A stretch of DNA of 64,000 bases. Source: ZC4RG30 sp964396335 (lineage in GTDB: Bacteria > Pseudomonadota > Gammaproteobacteria > Steroidobacterales > Steroidobacteraceae). Shown one piece after another: positions 16,890-28,225 of the stretch; within the stretch, counting starts at the first letter, position 1; each line of letters begins with the position of its first letter. The DNA lies in assembly GCA_964396335.1 (NCBI GenBank), contig CAYNEX010000001.1, forward strand, positions 1-64,000. Reading direction: 5' to 3'. The translations under genes were made by a program, and so were the position numbers. The notes beneath the pieces are model-generated. The model saw only the letters and a program-made list of their open reading frames with translations. It did not search any database and was not told the DNA's origin.

Positions 16890-18737
16890 ATGCCGTCACG
16901 ACGCGATTTCCACAGGCTCTCGATCGCCGCGGCGGTAGGCGGTCTTGCCGGCGCGCGGTTTGCGCAGGCGGCGTCACCGACGCCGCTGGCGCTGCCCGAG
17001 CTGCCCCCGCCGCCCAGCTTGCGTCCCGAACTGTATGGCACGCATGGCATGGTGGCGGCGGCCACCTCCTATACGGTGAATGCCGGCACACGCATCCTGG
17101 CCGCCGGAGGCAATGCATTTGATGCCGGCGTGGCCGCGGTGTTTGCCGCCGCCGTCAACGAGATCTCGCACTTCGGCATGGGCGGTGAAGCGCCGGCCAT
17201 CGTCTACCAGGCTTCCAATGGCAAGGTGACGGTGATCAGCGGCCAGGGCACCGCGCCGGCCGCGGCGCGGCCCGCGCATTTCATCGCCAATGGCGTGATC
17301 CCCGGCAATGGCCCCAATGGCGGCACATTGCCGGCGGTGGTCGACGCGATGGCGCGGACACTGCAGAACTTCGGCACCATGTCGCTGGCGCAGGTCCTCG
17401 AGCCGGCCATTGAGCTGGCCGATGGTTTCCCGATGTATGGAATCCTGCGCGATTCGCTGCTGGCGCACCGTCGCAATACCGTGCGCTGGGAATGGTCGCG
17501 CCGCACCTACTACCCCGACAACCGCGTACCCGAACCGGGCGAGATGTTCCGCCAGCCCAACCTCGCGGCCACATTGCGCGCGCTGGTGTCGGCGGAACGC
17601 GCGGCACTGGCACGCGGCGCGGGTCGGGCAAAGGCGATCGAGGCCGGTCGCGATGTGTTCTACAAGGGCGATGTCGGCAAGCGCATCGCCGCGGCTGTCC
17701 AGGCTGATGGCGGACTGATGCGGCATGAGGACCTGGCGAATTACCAGGGCCGCCTCGAGGAGCCGCTGACCACGCGCTTTGCGGGCTATGACATCCACAA
17801 GGCCGGCTTCTGGAGCCAGGGTCCGGCGCTGCTGATGACGCTGAACATCCTCGATGCCGCCGGCATCCAGCGCATGCGGCACAACAGCGCGGACTACCTG
17901 CACACGCTCACCGAGGCGATCAAGCTGGCCTTCGACGACCGCAATGCGTGGTTCGGTGATCCGCTGCATGTCGAGGTGCCGGCGGAAGGCCTGCTGTCGA
18001 AGTCCTATGCCGCCGAGCGCGCGAAGCTGATCGGGCAGCAGGCGTCGATGGAACATCGTTATGGCAACCCCCATGCCCACCAGCGCGGAGGCCGGGCGCC
18101 GCGCGTGCGTTTCGAGCCACGGCAGCTGCGTCGACCCGGCGATCCCACTGCCGACACCACCGCCATCGAGGTGGTGGACGCAAAGGGCAACCTGTTCAGC
18201 TGCACGCCCAGCTCCGGCTGGCTGATGGGTGGTGCCTACATTGCCGGTGACACCGGCGTGCCGATGAGCAACCGCCTCACCGTGTTCGACCTGGATCCGG
18301 CCAGTCCCAATGTGCTGGCCGGTGGCAAGCGTCCGCGCACCACGCTGACACCGTCGATCGTGACGCGCGACGGCAAGCCTTTCATGGCCGTGGGCACGCC
18401 GGGTGGCGACAGCCAGGACCAGCACATCCTGCAGACGCTGCTGAATGTCATCCTCGGCGGTTACAACCTGCAACAGGCGCTGGAGGCGCCGCGGCTGCAG
18501 TCGGTGCATTTCCATGCCTCGTTCGCCGAGAAACGCGAGCTGCCGGGCATGCTCGAGATCGAGTCGCGCTTCGGTGCCGACATCATCACTTCGCTGATGC
18601 GCCGCGGCCATCGCGTCAGCGTGGTGGGCAGCTATGACATCGAGACGGCCGGGGTGGCCGTTGGCCTTGATCCCCGCTACGGCACATTGCGGGGCGGCGC
18701 CGACATCCGCGGCGAGCGGCAGGTGTTCGGCTGGTGA
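16890..18737 (+). CDS. ggt: Gamma-glutamyltransferase, TAT-exported
   Basis: 615-residue precursor of an N-terminal nucleophile hydrolase that removes or transfers the gamma-glutamyl group of glutathione and its conjugates. The N-terminus PSRRDFHRLSIAAAVGGLAGARFAQA is a twin-arginine signal, unlike the Sec signal of E. coli Ggt. Self-cleavage is expected between Asp422 and Thr423 in TADTTAIEVVD, making Thr423 the nucleophile. The small subunit contains CTPSSGWLMGG and GTPGGDSQDQHILQ, the oxyanion and substrate-binding motifs. Its stop overlaps the GTG start of the flavoprotein gene by 4 bp, so the two are translationally coupled. Confidence 0.92.
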   Translation: MPSRRDFHRLSIAAAVGGLAGARFAQAASPTPLALPELPPPPSLRPELYGTHGMVAAATSYTVNAGTRILAAGGNAFDAGVAAVFAAAVNEISHFGMGGEAPAIVYQASNGKVTVISGQGTAPAAARPAHFIANGVIPGNGPNGGTLPAVVDAMARTLQNFGTMSLAQVLEPAIELADGFPMYGILRDSLLAHRRNTVRWEWSRRTYYPDNRVPEPGEMFRQPNLAATLRALVSAERAALARGAGRAKAIEAGRDVFYKGDVGKRIAAAVQADGGLMRHEDLANYQGRLEEPLTTRFAGYDIHKAGFWSQGPALLMTLNILDAAGIQRMRHNSADYLHTLTEAIKLAFDDRNAWFGDPLHVEVPAEGLLSKSYAAERAKLIGQQASMEHRYGNPHAHQRGGRAPRVRFEPRQLRRPGDPTADTTAIEVVDAKGNLFSCTPSSGWLMGGAYIAGDTGVPMSNRLTVFDLDPASPNVLAGGKRPRTTLTPSIVTRDGKPFMAVGTPGGDSQDQHILQTLLNVILGGYNLQQALEAPRLQSVHFHASFAEKRELPGMLEIESRFGADIITSLMRRGHRVSVVGSYDIETAGVAVGLDPRYGTLRGGADIRGERQVFGW

Positions 18738-19687
18738 GCACGGTGCCGGAACGCTTCGATGTGGTCATCGTCGGAGCCGGGCCGGCAGGACTGAGCGCGG
18801 CCCTGGTCCTCGGTCGCTGCACCCGCCGGGTGCTGCTGTGTGATCGCGGCACGCCTCGCAACCGGGCCTCGAAGGCCATGCATGGATTCCTGTCGCGTGA
18901 CGGCGTGGCACCGGAGGAGTTCTCGACCATCACGCGGAAGGAGCTGGAACGTTATCCGGACGTGAAGCGGATCGCCGCGGAAGTGCGCAAGGCCTGCGTC
19001 GATCCCGCGGGCGGCTTCCAGGTCGTTGCCGGCGATCGCACGGTGCATGCCCGCAAGCTGTTGATCGCCACCGGGCTGGAGGATGAATTGCCACCCATCG
19101 GCGTGGAGCCATTCTTCGGCACCAGTGTGTTCCAGTGTCCCTATTGTGATGGCTGGGAGTATCGTGGCCGGCCCATCGCCGCCTATGGCCGGCGGCGTCG
19201 CGGCCTTGAGATGGCACGCGCGCTGACGGCCTGGAGTGATGACATCGTGCTGTGCACCGATGGCCGCGCCGGCTACACGGATGAGGAGCGCCAGTCCCTG
19301 GCGCGCAATGGCATCCAGCTGTGCGAACAGCGCATCCAGGGGCTGGAAGGCGAGGGCGGGCACCTGCAGCACATCGTGTTCCGCGATGGGTCACGTGTGG
19401 CCCGCGAGGCACTGTTCTTCGATACCCCCTCGCATGGCCAGTCGGACCTGACCAGGCAGCTCGGCTGCACCTTCACCCGCCATGGCGGCGTGGCCTGCGG
19501 CAAGTATGAGGCCACTGCGGTGCCGGGTGTCTATGTGGCCGGCAACATCGTGCGCAATGTGCAGTTGTCGATCGTGGCGGCGGCGGAGGGTGCCAACGCG
19601 GCATTCGGCATCAATCGCGCGCTGACACGGGAGGATTTCACCCGTCGCGCCACCGGCGAGAAGATCGTCGAGCACACCGCGCCCTGA
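18734..19687 (+). CDS. Thioredoxin reductase-like FAD-dependent oxidoreductase
   Basis: 317 residues. VVIVGAGPAGLSAALVLGR is the FAD-binding site and CPYCDG (Cys135-Cys138) the redox-active disulfide. The NAD(P) loop is altered to AYGRRRRGLEMA, and the C-terminal FAD motif is GVYVAGNIVRNVQLSI. CPYC instead of CATC, and the preceding GTPRNR, place it with TrxB-like flavoproteins related to the dithiol oxidases of fungal epidithiol pathways, not with housekeeping thioredoxin reductase. The start is a GTG coupled to ggt. A joint role in handling glutathione or other thiol conjugates is a reasonable inference, unproven. Confidence 0.85.
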   Translation: MSTVPERFDVVIVGAGPAGLSAALVLGRCTRRVLLCDRGTPRNRASKAMHGFLSRDGVAPEEFSTITRKELERYPDVKRIAAEVRKACVDPAGGFQVVAGDRTVHARKLLIATGLEDELPPIGVEPFFGTSVFQCPYCDGWEYRGRPIAAYGRRRRGLEMARALTAWSDDIVLCTDGRAGYTDEERQSLARNGIQLCEQRIQGLEGEGGHLQHIVFRDGSRVAREALFFDTPSHGQSDLTRQLGCTFTRHGGVACGKYEATAVPGVYVAGNIVRNVQLSIVAAAEGANAAFGINRALTREDFTRRATGEKIVEHTAP

Positions 19688-19763
19688 ACGCGGCGGGAAG
19701 GAAAGTGGCCGCGCGGCCCTGCCAGCCGGTATATTTCCGCCCGGAATTTCACGGAGACCAGAA

Positions 19764-20012
19764 GTGTCCGAGACCGAGACCGATACGCTTCCTGACCGCC
19801 TCAGCGTCGATCCTTCGAGCAAGTATTACGACGAGAAGATCCTGGCGCGCAACGTGGGCATCCGCCTCAATGGCGTCGAGCGCAACAATGTCGAGGAATA
19901 CTGCGTATCCGAAGGCTGGATCCGCAGCGCCGTGGGTCGCACGCTGGACCGCCGCGGCAAGCCGTTGACCATCATGCTGCGCGGCAAGGTCGAGCCCTTC
20001 TTCAAGGACTGA
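19764..20012 (+). CDS. DUF3297 family protein
   Basis: 82 residues from the GTG at 19764. It begins DTLPDRLSVDPSSKYYDEKIL and ends RRGKPLTIMLRGKVEPFFKD, which matches the small conserved proteobacterial family I recall as DUF3297. It is soluble, with no signal, and no function is established. A GGAGACC ribosome site lies just upstream. It is separated from the flavoprotein by 76 bp and faces tex across a hairpin. Confidence 0.85.
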   Translation: MSETETDTLPDRLSVDPSSKYYDEKILARNVGIRLNGVERNNVEEYCVSEGWIRSAVGRTLDRRGKPLTIMLRGKVEPFFKD

Positions 20013-20025
20013 CCTCGCCTTCAAG

Positions 20026-20046
20026 GGCCGGCCATCCAGGCCGGCC
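20026..20046. terminator. Bidirectional hairpin between DUF3297 gene and tex
   Basis: GGCCGGCC (20026-20033) and GGCCGGCC (20039-20046) pair over 8 bp around the loop ATCCA. The site is exactly between two convergent genes (stops at 20012 and 20058), where a terminator serving both strands is expected. There are only short T or A runs beside it. Confidence 0.5.
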
Positions 20047-20057
20047 GGAAGGTTTCC

Positions 20058-22430
<2,373 letters not shown>

Positions 22431-22525
22431 GGGGACCGGGGGAAAAAGGAAGGGACGCGAACTATGCAGAATGCGTCCCCCTGCAACAAGACTTGCATTC
22501 GGGAAGGTCCGAAGCCCCGCCCATC

Positions 22526-22558
22526 GCGGCGGCCGGAGTGGGGGCCTCCGGCCGCCGC
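22526..22558 (-). terminator. Strong hairpin after the TonB receptor gene
   Basis: GCGGCGGCCGGAG (22526-22538) pairs perfectly over 13 bp with CTCCGGCCGCCGC (22546-22558) around a 7-base loop. It starts 8 bp past the stop of the minus-strand receptor gene. There is no U-tract, but position and stability fit transcription termination ahead of tex. Confidence 0.55.
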
Positions 22559-22565
22559 CCGCGCT

Positions 22566-25500
22566 TCAGAAGCGCATGCGGACGCCGGCGCGGAACTGGG
22601 CTCCCACGGTGTCGAAATACACCGGATTTGTGGGGTAGTTGGAGCCCGGTCCCGCATTGCCGCCCGGCGCGATGGGCGGGTCTTCGTTGAGCAGGTTGTT
22701 GATGGTGCCGAACACCTCCCAGTTGGCGCCGTTGTTGCCGAACGGCACCTTGTAGGTGGCCGACAGGCCCAGGTAGGTGCGGCCTTCCACGCGGTTGTTG
22801 CTCACCGTGTTGGTGGGTGCCGCCGACACCAGGTCGCTCATGCTGGCTTCGATCAGTGCCGCATAACGCGGGTCATCCGGCCCGATCCAGTTGGCGTTGA
22901 GCTTGCCCGAGGGGATGTGGCGCACGTTCAGCGTGGTGCTGAAGCGGTCCAGCGAGTAGGTCAGCATGGTGTTCAGCTGCCACTTCGGCCCGGAGTTGAA
23001 ATTGCCGAAGGCGGTGGTCGGTCCGGTCTGGCCGGCGAAGTCCACCGGCGTGGCGCCCGGTGCCGAGGTCACGATCAGGTCATAGTTCAGCGTTGCCAGC
23101 GCGCGCAGGTTCAGCGTGCCGCGCGCCGCATCGCCGAAGCGCGACAGCGGCAGTGTGTAGTCCAGCTCGAAGTCGGCACCCCGCACCGCATATCCGCCGA
23201 GATTGGTGTCGGTGGCGCGGATGAAGGTGATGTCGGTGCGCGAGTCGTCGGTGAAATCGATGCGCTCGCAGAAGGCGCTGTAGCTGTAGCAGAAGTTCAC
23301 CAGCTGCGATGCATTGGTGGACGTGATCGCGCCCTGGATCTTGATCTGGTACCAGTCGGCCGACAGCCGCAGGCCATTCGCCACGCCGCCGGGCGAGAAC
23401 ACCGCGCCCACGGTGGTGGTATAGGCCTTCTCCGGCGCGAGGCCGAACTCGCCGCCGCCCAGCACCGGGGTGTTGTCGGTCGCATTGCCGTTCCACGGGT
23501 TCGACACGCTGCCCAGCGTGGTGCCCACTTCCGACGGCACGGTCTTGTAATACAACTCGCGGAAGCCGGCGGCGCGCACGTCCAGCGAACGCGTGCCACG
23601 CAGCCGCAGCCAGCTGACCGGATCCCAGATCGAGCTCAGCTTCCAGCTGGTGATGCTGGTGGTCTTCGAGTCACCGGTCTGCGCGTCGTGGCTCTTGTTG
23701 CGCGTGCGGCGCACGGCGCCGTTGAACTCCAGCTGCCGCGCGAACGGCTGGTCACGCAGCAGCGGGGCGTTGAGCTCGAAGAAACCTTCCAGCACCTTGA
23801 TGCTGCCGCCGAAGTCCTGGCCGTAGCTGAAGGCGAACTCGTTGTAATAGGGGATGTCGCGGTGGCTGACATCGCCCTTCTCGCTGCGGTATTCGGCACC
23901 CACGGCACCGCGGAACGGACCGGCGCCGATGCCGCCGAACAGTTCACCGGTGGTCGAGGCCGCGACCACATGCTGCGTGTATTCGAAGTCCTCCGGGGCG
24001 GTGCGGTAGGCGTAGTTCACCGCTTCCTCGGTGAGGTTGTCGAGGCCGAACAGGTTCATCGGCACGCAGTCCTCGGCCCCCTCGGGGATCGTCGGCTGCA
24101 GCGTGGCGCGACAGACGATGTTGCCGTTGGGAGTGCCGGTGAGGTATTCGCCTTCGTCCACCGCGTCGAGCGCGTACTGGAAGAAATGGTTCACGCGCGC
24201 GCGGCTGAAGGTCTGTTCGCGTTCGTTGCGGCCGTACTGGTAATAGCCATCCCAGTGCCAGGTATCGGCCAGGCGGCCGGAAAGTCCGGCCACCGCCCGC
24301 AGCGTGGTGACTTCCGAGCGGTTCACCGAGCGGTAGGTGCCATCGAGGTCCTTGCCGAGGCTGGCGGTGTCGTTCGGCGGCGCCGGGAACATCGCGCGGA
24401 TCTCCGGCGTCAGGTAGGGATTGTCACCACGCACGAACATGGTCGAGCGCGGGCCGGTGATGTACTGGTTCACCGCCACCTCGCGGCCGGCCCATGACAC
24501 CTCGGCGAAACCCTCGATCGAATCGGTGAGGTCGTAGTTCGCGTGCGTGAACAGCGAATAGCGCTCCACCGGCGCGCGCAGCATCGAATCCTCGAAGGTC
24601 GAATCACCATCGCCGCCGGAACGCGGTCCGAAGGCCACGGCCCAGGCATAACGGCCCGGATCCATCGGCTTCAATGCCGTGCCGGCATCGTTGAACATCA
24701 GGTAACGCAGGGCCGGGTCGGTGTTGGCCTGGTCGCGGAACACGCCCTGCGCCACATTGAAGGCCTGCTTCGAGCCCGGCGCGATGATGAAGTTCGGCTG
24801 GCCCAGATAGCGGCGATTGCGGTCCTGCGGCGCCGCGCCTTCACTGGCGCGCTGCGGCGTGGCGTCGTCATCAACCAGGCCGTTGTTGGTGAACACGTCC
24901 CAGCTCGGCGCGCACCAGGTGCGCACCTCGGCGCATCCGCCGATGCCGCCGCTGTCCTGGTATTCGCCGCCGACCACGATGTGGCCCCGGCCGTTGGCGA
25001 AGGCGCTGCCGAAACCGATGCTGGCATGCTTGCTGTTGCCATCGCCATGGAAGGTGCGGCCGACGTCGAACTGCGCCTTCATGCCGGTGAAGTTGCGGTC
25101 GAGCAGCACGTTCACCACGCCGGCGACCGCGTCGGAGCCATATGCCGCGGAAGCGCCGCCGGTGACGGTCTCGATGCGGCCGATCAGCGCCGAGGGAATC
25201 ACGTTCAGGTCCACCGCGCCACCGTCGGAGGTGGGCACGAAACGCCGGCCATCGACCAGCGTCAGCGTGCGGGTGCCGAAGAAGGGATTCAGGCCCCTGA
25301 GGTTGGCGAAGTTCGAGCCCACATTGGCGGTGACCACCTGGCCTGCGTTGGTCTCGGACAGGAAGGAGGAGTTCTGCGGGATGCTCGACAGTGCTTCGGC
25401 GACGTTGACCTGGCCCAGCTGCTCCATCTGCTCGACGCCGACCACCGTGACCGGCGTGGGTGCGTCAAAGCCGTTGCGGCGGATGCGCGAACCGGTGACC

Positions 25501-25631
25501 GTGACTTCATCCAGTTCGGCAGAGAGCCCTTCGTCAGCTGGTGATGCGGCCCAGCCGGTACTCGTCGCGCCGATGGCCGCCGCCACCGCCAACGCCACCC
25601 ATGCGCGTCCAGACCTCAGGTTCGAATCCAT
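22566..25631 (-). CDS. TonB-dependent outer-membrane receptor
   Basis: 1021 residues. Signal peptide (about 1-28, ending GWAAS), then DEVTVTGSRIRR before the plug domain. The plug has ALSSIPQNSSF, NLRGLNPFFGTRTLTLVDGRR and IETVTGGASAAYGSDAVAGVVN, typical of the large receptors found in Xanthomonadales, Sphingomonadales and relatives for plant polymers, steroids or other organic ligands. The C-terminal strand ends GAQFRAGVRMRF with the terminal aromatic needed for barrel assembly. No iron or cobalamin box is seen upstream. The neighbouring MHS-type permease on the same strand suggests uptake of one organic substrate across both membranes (inference). Confidence 0.93.
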   Translation of the reverse strand: MDSNLRSGRAWVALAVAAAIGATSTGWAASPADEGLSAELDEVTVTGSRIRRNGFDAPTPVTVVGVEQMEQLGQVNVAEALSSIPQNSSFLSETNAGQVVTANVGSNFANLRGLNPFFGTRTLTLVDGRRFVPTSDGGAVDLNVIPSALIGRIETVTGGASAAYGSDAVAGVVNVLLDRNFTGMKAQFDVGRTFHGDGNSKHASIGFGSAFANGRGHIVVGGEYQDSGGIGGCAEVRTWCAPSWDVFTNNGLVDDDATPQRASEGAAPQDRNRRYLGQPNFIIAPGSKQAFNVAQGVFRDQANTDPALRYLMFNDAGTALKPMDPGRYAWAVAFGPRSGGDGDSTFEDSMLRAPVERYSLFTHANYDLTDSIEGFAEVSWAGREVAVNQYITGPRSTMFVRGDNPYLTPEIRAMFPAPPNDTASLGKDLDGTYRSVNRSEVTTLRAVAGLSGRLADTWHWDGYYQYGRNEREQTFSRARVNHFFQYALDAVDEGEYLTGTPNGNIVCRATLQPTIPEGAEDCVPMNLFGLDNLTEEAVNYAYRTAPEDFEYTQHVVAASTTGELFGGIGAGPFRGAVGAEYRSEKGDVSHRDIPYYNEFAFSYGQDFGGSIKVLEGFFELNAPLLRDQPFARQLEFNGAVRRTRNKSHDAQTGDSKTTSITSWKLSSIWDPVSWLRLRGTRSLDVRAAGFRELYYKTVPSEVGTTLGSVSNPWNGNATDNTPVLGGGEFGLAPEKAYTTTVGAVFSPGGVANGLRLSADWYQIKIQGAITSTNASQLVNFCYSYSAFCERIDFTDDSRTDITFIRATDTNLGGYAVRGADFELDYTLPLSRFGDAARGTLNLRALATLNYDLIVTSAPGATPVDFAGQTGPTTAFGNFNSGPKWQLNTMLTYSLDRFSTTLNVRHIPSGKLNANWIGPDDPRYAALIEASMSDLVSAAPTNTVSNNRVEGRTYLGLSATYKVPFGNNGANWEVFGTINNLLNEDPPIAPGGNAGPGSNYPTNPVYFDTVGAQFRAGVRMRF

Positions 25632-25741
25632 GAAATCCCCCGTGAAAATCCGTGCATTCCAGACGAGCGCGGATGCTCACACGGGACACTGCGGGGGAAT
25701 TGAACGGAGCGGCATGTTGTGAGACCTGCTCCGGAATCTTG

Positions 25742-25759
25742 CGCGGCAGCAAAGCCGCG
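25742..25759 (-). terminator. Small hairpin after the MFS gene
   Basis: CGCGGC (25742-25747) and GCCGCG (25754-25759) form a 6-bp stem with loop AGCAAA, 63 bp past the stop of the minus-strand transporter gene. A weak terminator candidate with no U-tract. Confidence 0.25.
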
Positions 25760-25822
25760 TGGATCAATAGTGATTGCCGCTCGATGTACGCCGGCGGAAT
25801 TGTCGGCGCGAGGCGACTGCGC

Positions 25823-27157
25823 TCAGGCGTTTTCGCGCGCCGCCCACTCGCGGTTGATGGCCAGTGCCGCCAGCGTGCACAGCACGCCGGAAAGCAGGTA
25901 CAGGCCCACCGACCACAGGCCGAAGCGGCTGGCGAGGAACAGCGCCACCAGTGGCGCGAAACCGGCGCCGATGAACCAGGCGGAATTGCCCACGATGGCC
26001 GCGCCGGTGTAGCGGTGCACCGGCGGCAGCTTGCTGTTGACCACACCGGAGGACTGGCCGAAGGCCAGCCCCAGCAGCACGAAGCCGCCGAGCATGTACA
26101 CCGCCTCACCGATCTGGCCCGCGCCGAGCAGCTGCGGCGCGAAGCCGCTGTAGGCGCCGATCAACGCGGCGGACACGCCCAGCACCGCGCGGCGGCCGAC
26201 ACGGTCGGCGAGGAAGCCGGAAGCCATGATGGCACCGACGCAGATCAGCGCGCCGCCGGCCTCGAGGATCAGGAAGCGCACCGGCTGGTCGAGGTCGTTC
26301 AGCTGCACCCAGGACAGCGGGAACACCGTCACCAGGTGGAACAGCGCGAAGCTGGCCAGCGGCGCGAAGGCGCCGAGTGCGATGGTGCGCCATTCTCTGC
26401 GCAGCGTCCGGAACGGCGGCGAAGGCGTGAGTTCCCGCGTTTCGAATGCGCGCTGGAACTCGGGCGTGGCCACCAGGCGCAGGCGCGCGAACAGTGCCAC
26501 GGTGTTGATGGCCAGCACCACGAAGAAGGGATAACGCCAACCCCATTGCAGGAAATCCTCGGTGCTGAGCAGAGACAGGAAGTAGGCGAACAGCGCGCTC
26601 GCCAGGGCCAGGCCCAGCGGCGCGCCGAGCTGCGGCACCATCGCGTACCAGCCGCGACGACCCTTCGGCGAATTGAGCGCCAGCAGTGAAGGCAGGCCAT
26701 CCCATGCACCACCGAGCGCGATGCCCTGGCAGAGGCGGAAGAATGCCAGCAGCCAGACGCTGATCATGCCGACCCGTTCGTAGGCGGGCAGCAGCGAGAT
26801 CGCCATGGTCGAGCCGCCGAGCAGGAACAGCGCGACGGTCAGCTTGACGCCGCGACCATGCCGTCGATCGATGGCCGTGAACAGCAATGTGCCGATCGGG
26901 CGGCCGACGAACGCCAGCGCGAACACCGCGAACGAATACAGCGTGCCGGTGAGTGGATCGACATAGGAAAACACCAGCGCCGGAAACACCAGCACGGATG
27001 CGATCGCATAGACGAAGAAGTCGAAGAACTCGCTGGTGCGGCCGATGATGACACCGATGGCGATGTCGCCGGGCGAGATGCCGTCATGGCGTGCATTGAC
27101 CAGCCGCGCGTCGCGCTCGAGGTCTGCGGAGTTTGCCGGTGAGGATGGCAGATTCAT
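25823..27157 (-). CDS. MFS transporter, metabolite:H+ symporter (MHS) type
   Basis: 444 residues from the ATG at 27157; the reading frame extends further upstream but without coding character. About twelve membrane helices. It starts GDIAIGVIIGRTSEFFDFFVYAIASVLVFPALVF, the hallmark of the MHS subfamily (relatives of ShiA, KgtP and ProP), and has the MFS loop AIDRRHGRG after helix 2 and LADRVGRRAVLG in the second half. The family imports organic acids, shikimate, proline or betaine with protons. The substrate is unknown here. Cytoplasmic membrane; divergent from cyoA across a 144-bp region. Confidence 0.88.
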   Translation of the reverse strand: MNLPSSPANSADLERDARLVNARHDGISPGDIAIGVIIGRTSEFFDFFVYAIASVLVFPALVFSYVDPLTGTLYSFAVFALAFVGRPIGTLLFTAIDRRHGRGVKLTVALFLLGGSTMAISLLPAYERVGMISVWLLAFFRLCQGIALGGAWDGLPSLLALNSPKGRRGWYAMVPQLGAPLGLALASALFAYFLSLLSTEDFLQWGWRYPFFVVLAINTVALFARLRLVATPEFQRAFETRELTPSPPFRTLRREWRTIALGAFAPLASFALFHLVTVFPLSWVQLNDLDQPVRFLILEAGGALICVGAIMASGFLADRVGRRAVLGVSAALIGAYSGFAPQLLGAGQIGEAVYMLGGFVLLGLAFGQSSGVVNSKLPPVHRYTGAAIVGNSAWFIGAGFAPLVALFLASRFGLWSVGLYLLSGVLCTLAALAINREWAARENA

Positions 27158-27301
27158 CGCGTGTCCTTCAGCCGTGGAGCTGATCCCACGGCGTCCCTTC
27201 ATCCTGCAAGAGAGCAACCCACTTGCGCAAGCCGGGGTGTTGGGAGCATTGTGCGCCTGTACGCGACTCGTCGCCATCGGCTCGATCGCAGCACCAAAGA
27301 A

Positions 27302-28225
27302 ATGTTCAACAAGCGTCGCATCGCATTTGCCTGGTTGCCGCTGCTTGGCCTGCTTGCAGCCTGCGGCCCGGTACTCGATCCCGTCGGGGACGTTGCGCGG
27401 CAGCAACGAGACCTGATCTACATCTCAACGGGCCTGATGTTGTTGATCATCATTCCCGTCATGATTCTCATCGTCGTTTTCGCGTGGCGCTACCGCAAGG
27501 GCGGCGGCGGCACCTACGACCCCGAATTCGACCATTCCACCGGCCTGGAGCTGGCGATCTGGTCCGCGCCGCTGCTGATCATCATCGCGCTGGGTGCGCT
27601 GACCTGGTCCAGCACCCACCTGCTCGATCCCTTCCGGCCGCTGCCGGTCAAGGGCGGCGAACGGCCGCTGGTGGTGCAGGTGGTTTCCCTCGACTGGAAG
27701 TGGCTGTTCATCTATCCGGAGCAGGGCGTCGCCACGGTCAATGAACTGGTGGTGCCGGTCGATCGGGCGGTGCGTTTCGACATCACCTCGTCGAACATGA
27801 TGAACACGTTCTATGTCCCCACCCTGGCGGGCATGATCTATTCAATGCCCGGCATGCGCAGCCAGCTGCATGCCATTGCCAACAAGCCGGTGGAATCCGA
27901 AGGTTATTCGGCCAATTACAGCGGCGCCGGCTTCTCCCACATGCGTTTCCGCTTCGTGGCGATGGACGAGTCCGGGTTCGGGCAGTGGGTCAACCAGGCC
28001 CGCGGCAGCACCCGGGCGCTCGACCTGGCCGCCTATCGCGAGCTGCTGCAGCCTTCCGAACGTGTGCCGGTGACGCACTTCTCCGGCGTCGATGCCGACC
28101 TGTTCCGCCGCACGGTGGAGCGCTGCGTCGAGCCCGGCACGACCTGCATGAGCGAGTGGATGGATCACCAGCACGACAGCGCCGACCTGATGTCCGCCGG
28201 TGAGCCTGGAGTAACTGCACCGTGA
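27302..28225 (+). CDS. cyoA: Cytochrome bo3 quinol oxidase subunit II
   Basis: 307 residues from the ATG at 27302. Lipoprotein signal with lipobox LLAAC (Cys21), two membrane helices (LIYISTGLMLLIIIPVMIL and LELAIWSAPLLIIIALGAL), then a periplasmic cupredoxin domain with SLDWKWLFIYPEQG. The CuA ligands of cytochrome oxidases are missing (the region reads FVPTLAGMIYSMPGM style, with no CxxxC), as in quinol oxidases. Part of the bo3 terminal oxidase, which oxidises ubiquinol, reduces oxygen and pumps protons. Its stop overlaps cyoB by 4 bp. Confidence 0.95.
   Translation: MFNKRRIAFAWLPLLGLLAACGPVLDPVGDVARQQRDLIYISTGLMLLIIIPVMILIVVFAWRYRKGGGGTYDPEFDHSTGLELAIWSAPLLIIIALGALTWSSTHLLDPFRPLPVKGGERPLVVQVVSLDWKWLFIYPEQGVATVNELVVPVDRAVRFDITSSNMMNTFYVPTLAGMIYSMPGMRSQLHAIANKPVESEGYSANYSGAGFSHMRFRFVAMDESGFGQWVNQARGSTRALDLAAYRELLQPSERVPVTHFSGVDADLFRRTVERCVEPGTTCMSEWMDHQHDSADLMSAGEPGVTAP

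Noticed and set aside
25615..25632. GGTTCGAATCC, a tRNA T-loop-like string
   Set aside because: It is the reverse complement of the first codons of the TonB receptor gene (Met-Asp-Ser-Asn-Leu). The flanks do not pair as a T-arm, and no acceptor or anticodon stem is found.
27158..27301. FNR, ArcA or other known oxygen-responsive site before cyoA
   Set aside because: No TTGAT-N4-ATCAA or similar match; only a short TTGCGCAA palindrome without a known regulator.
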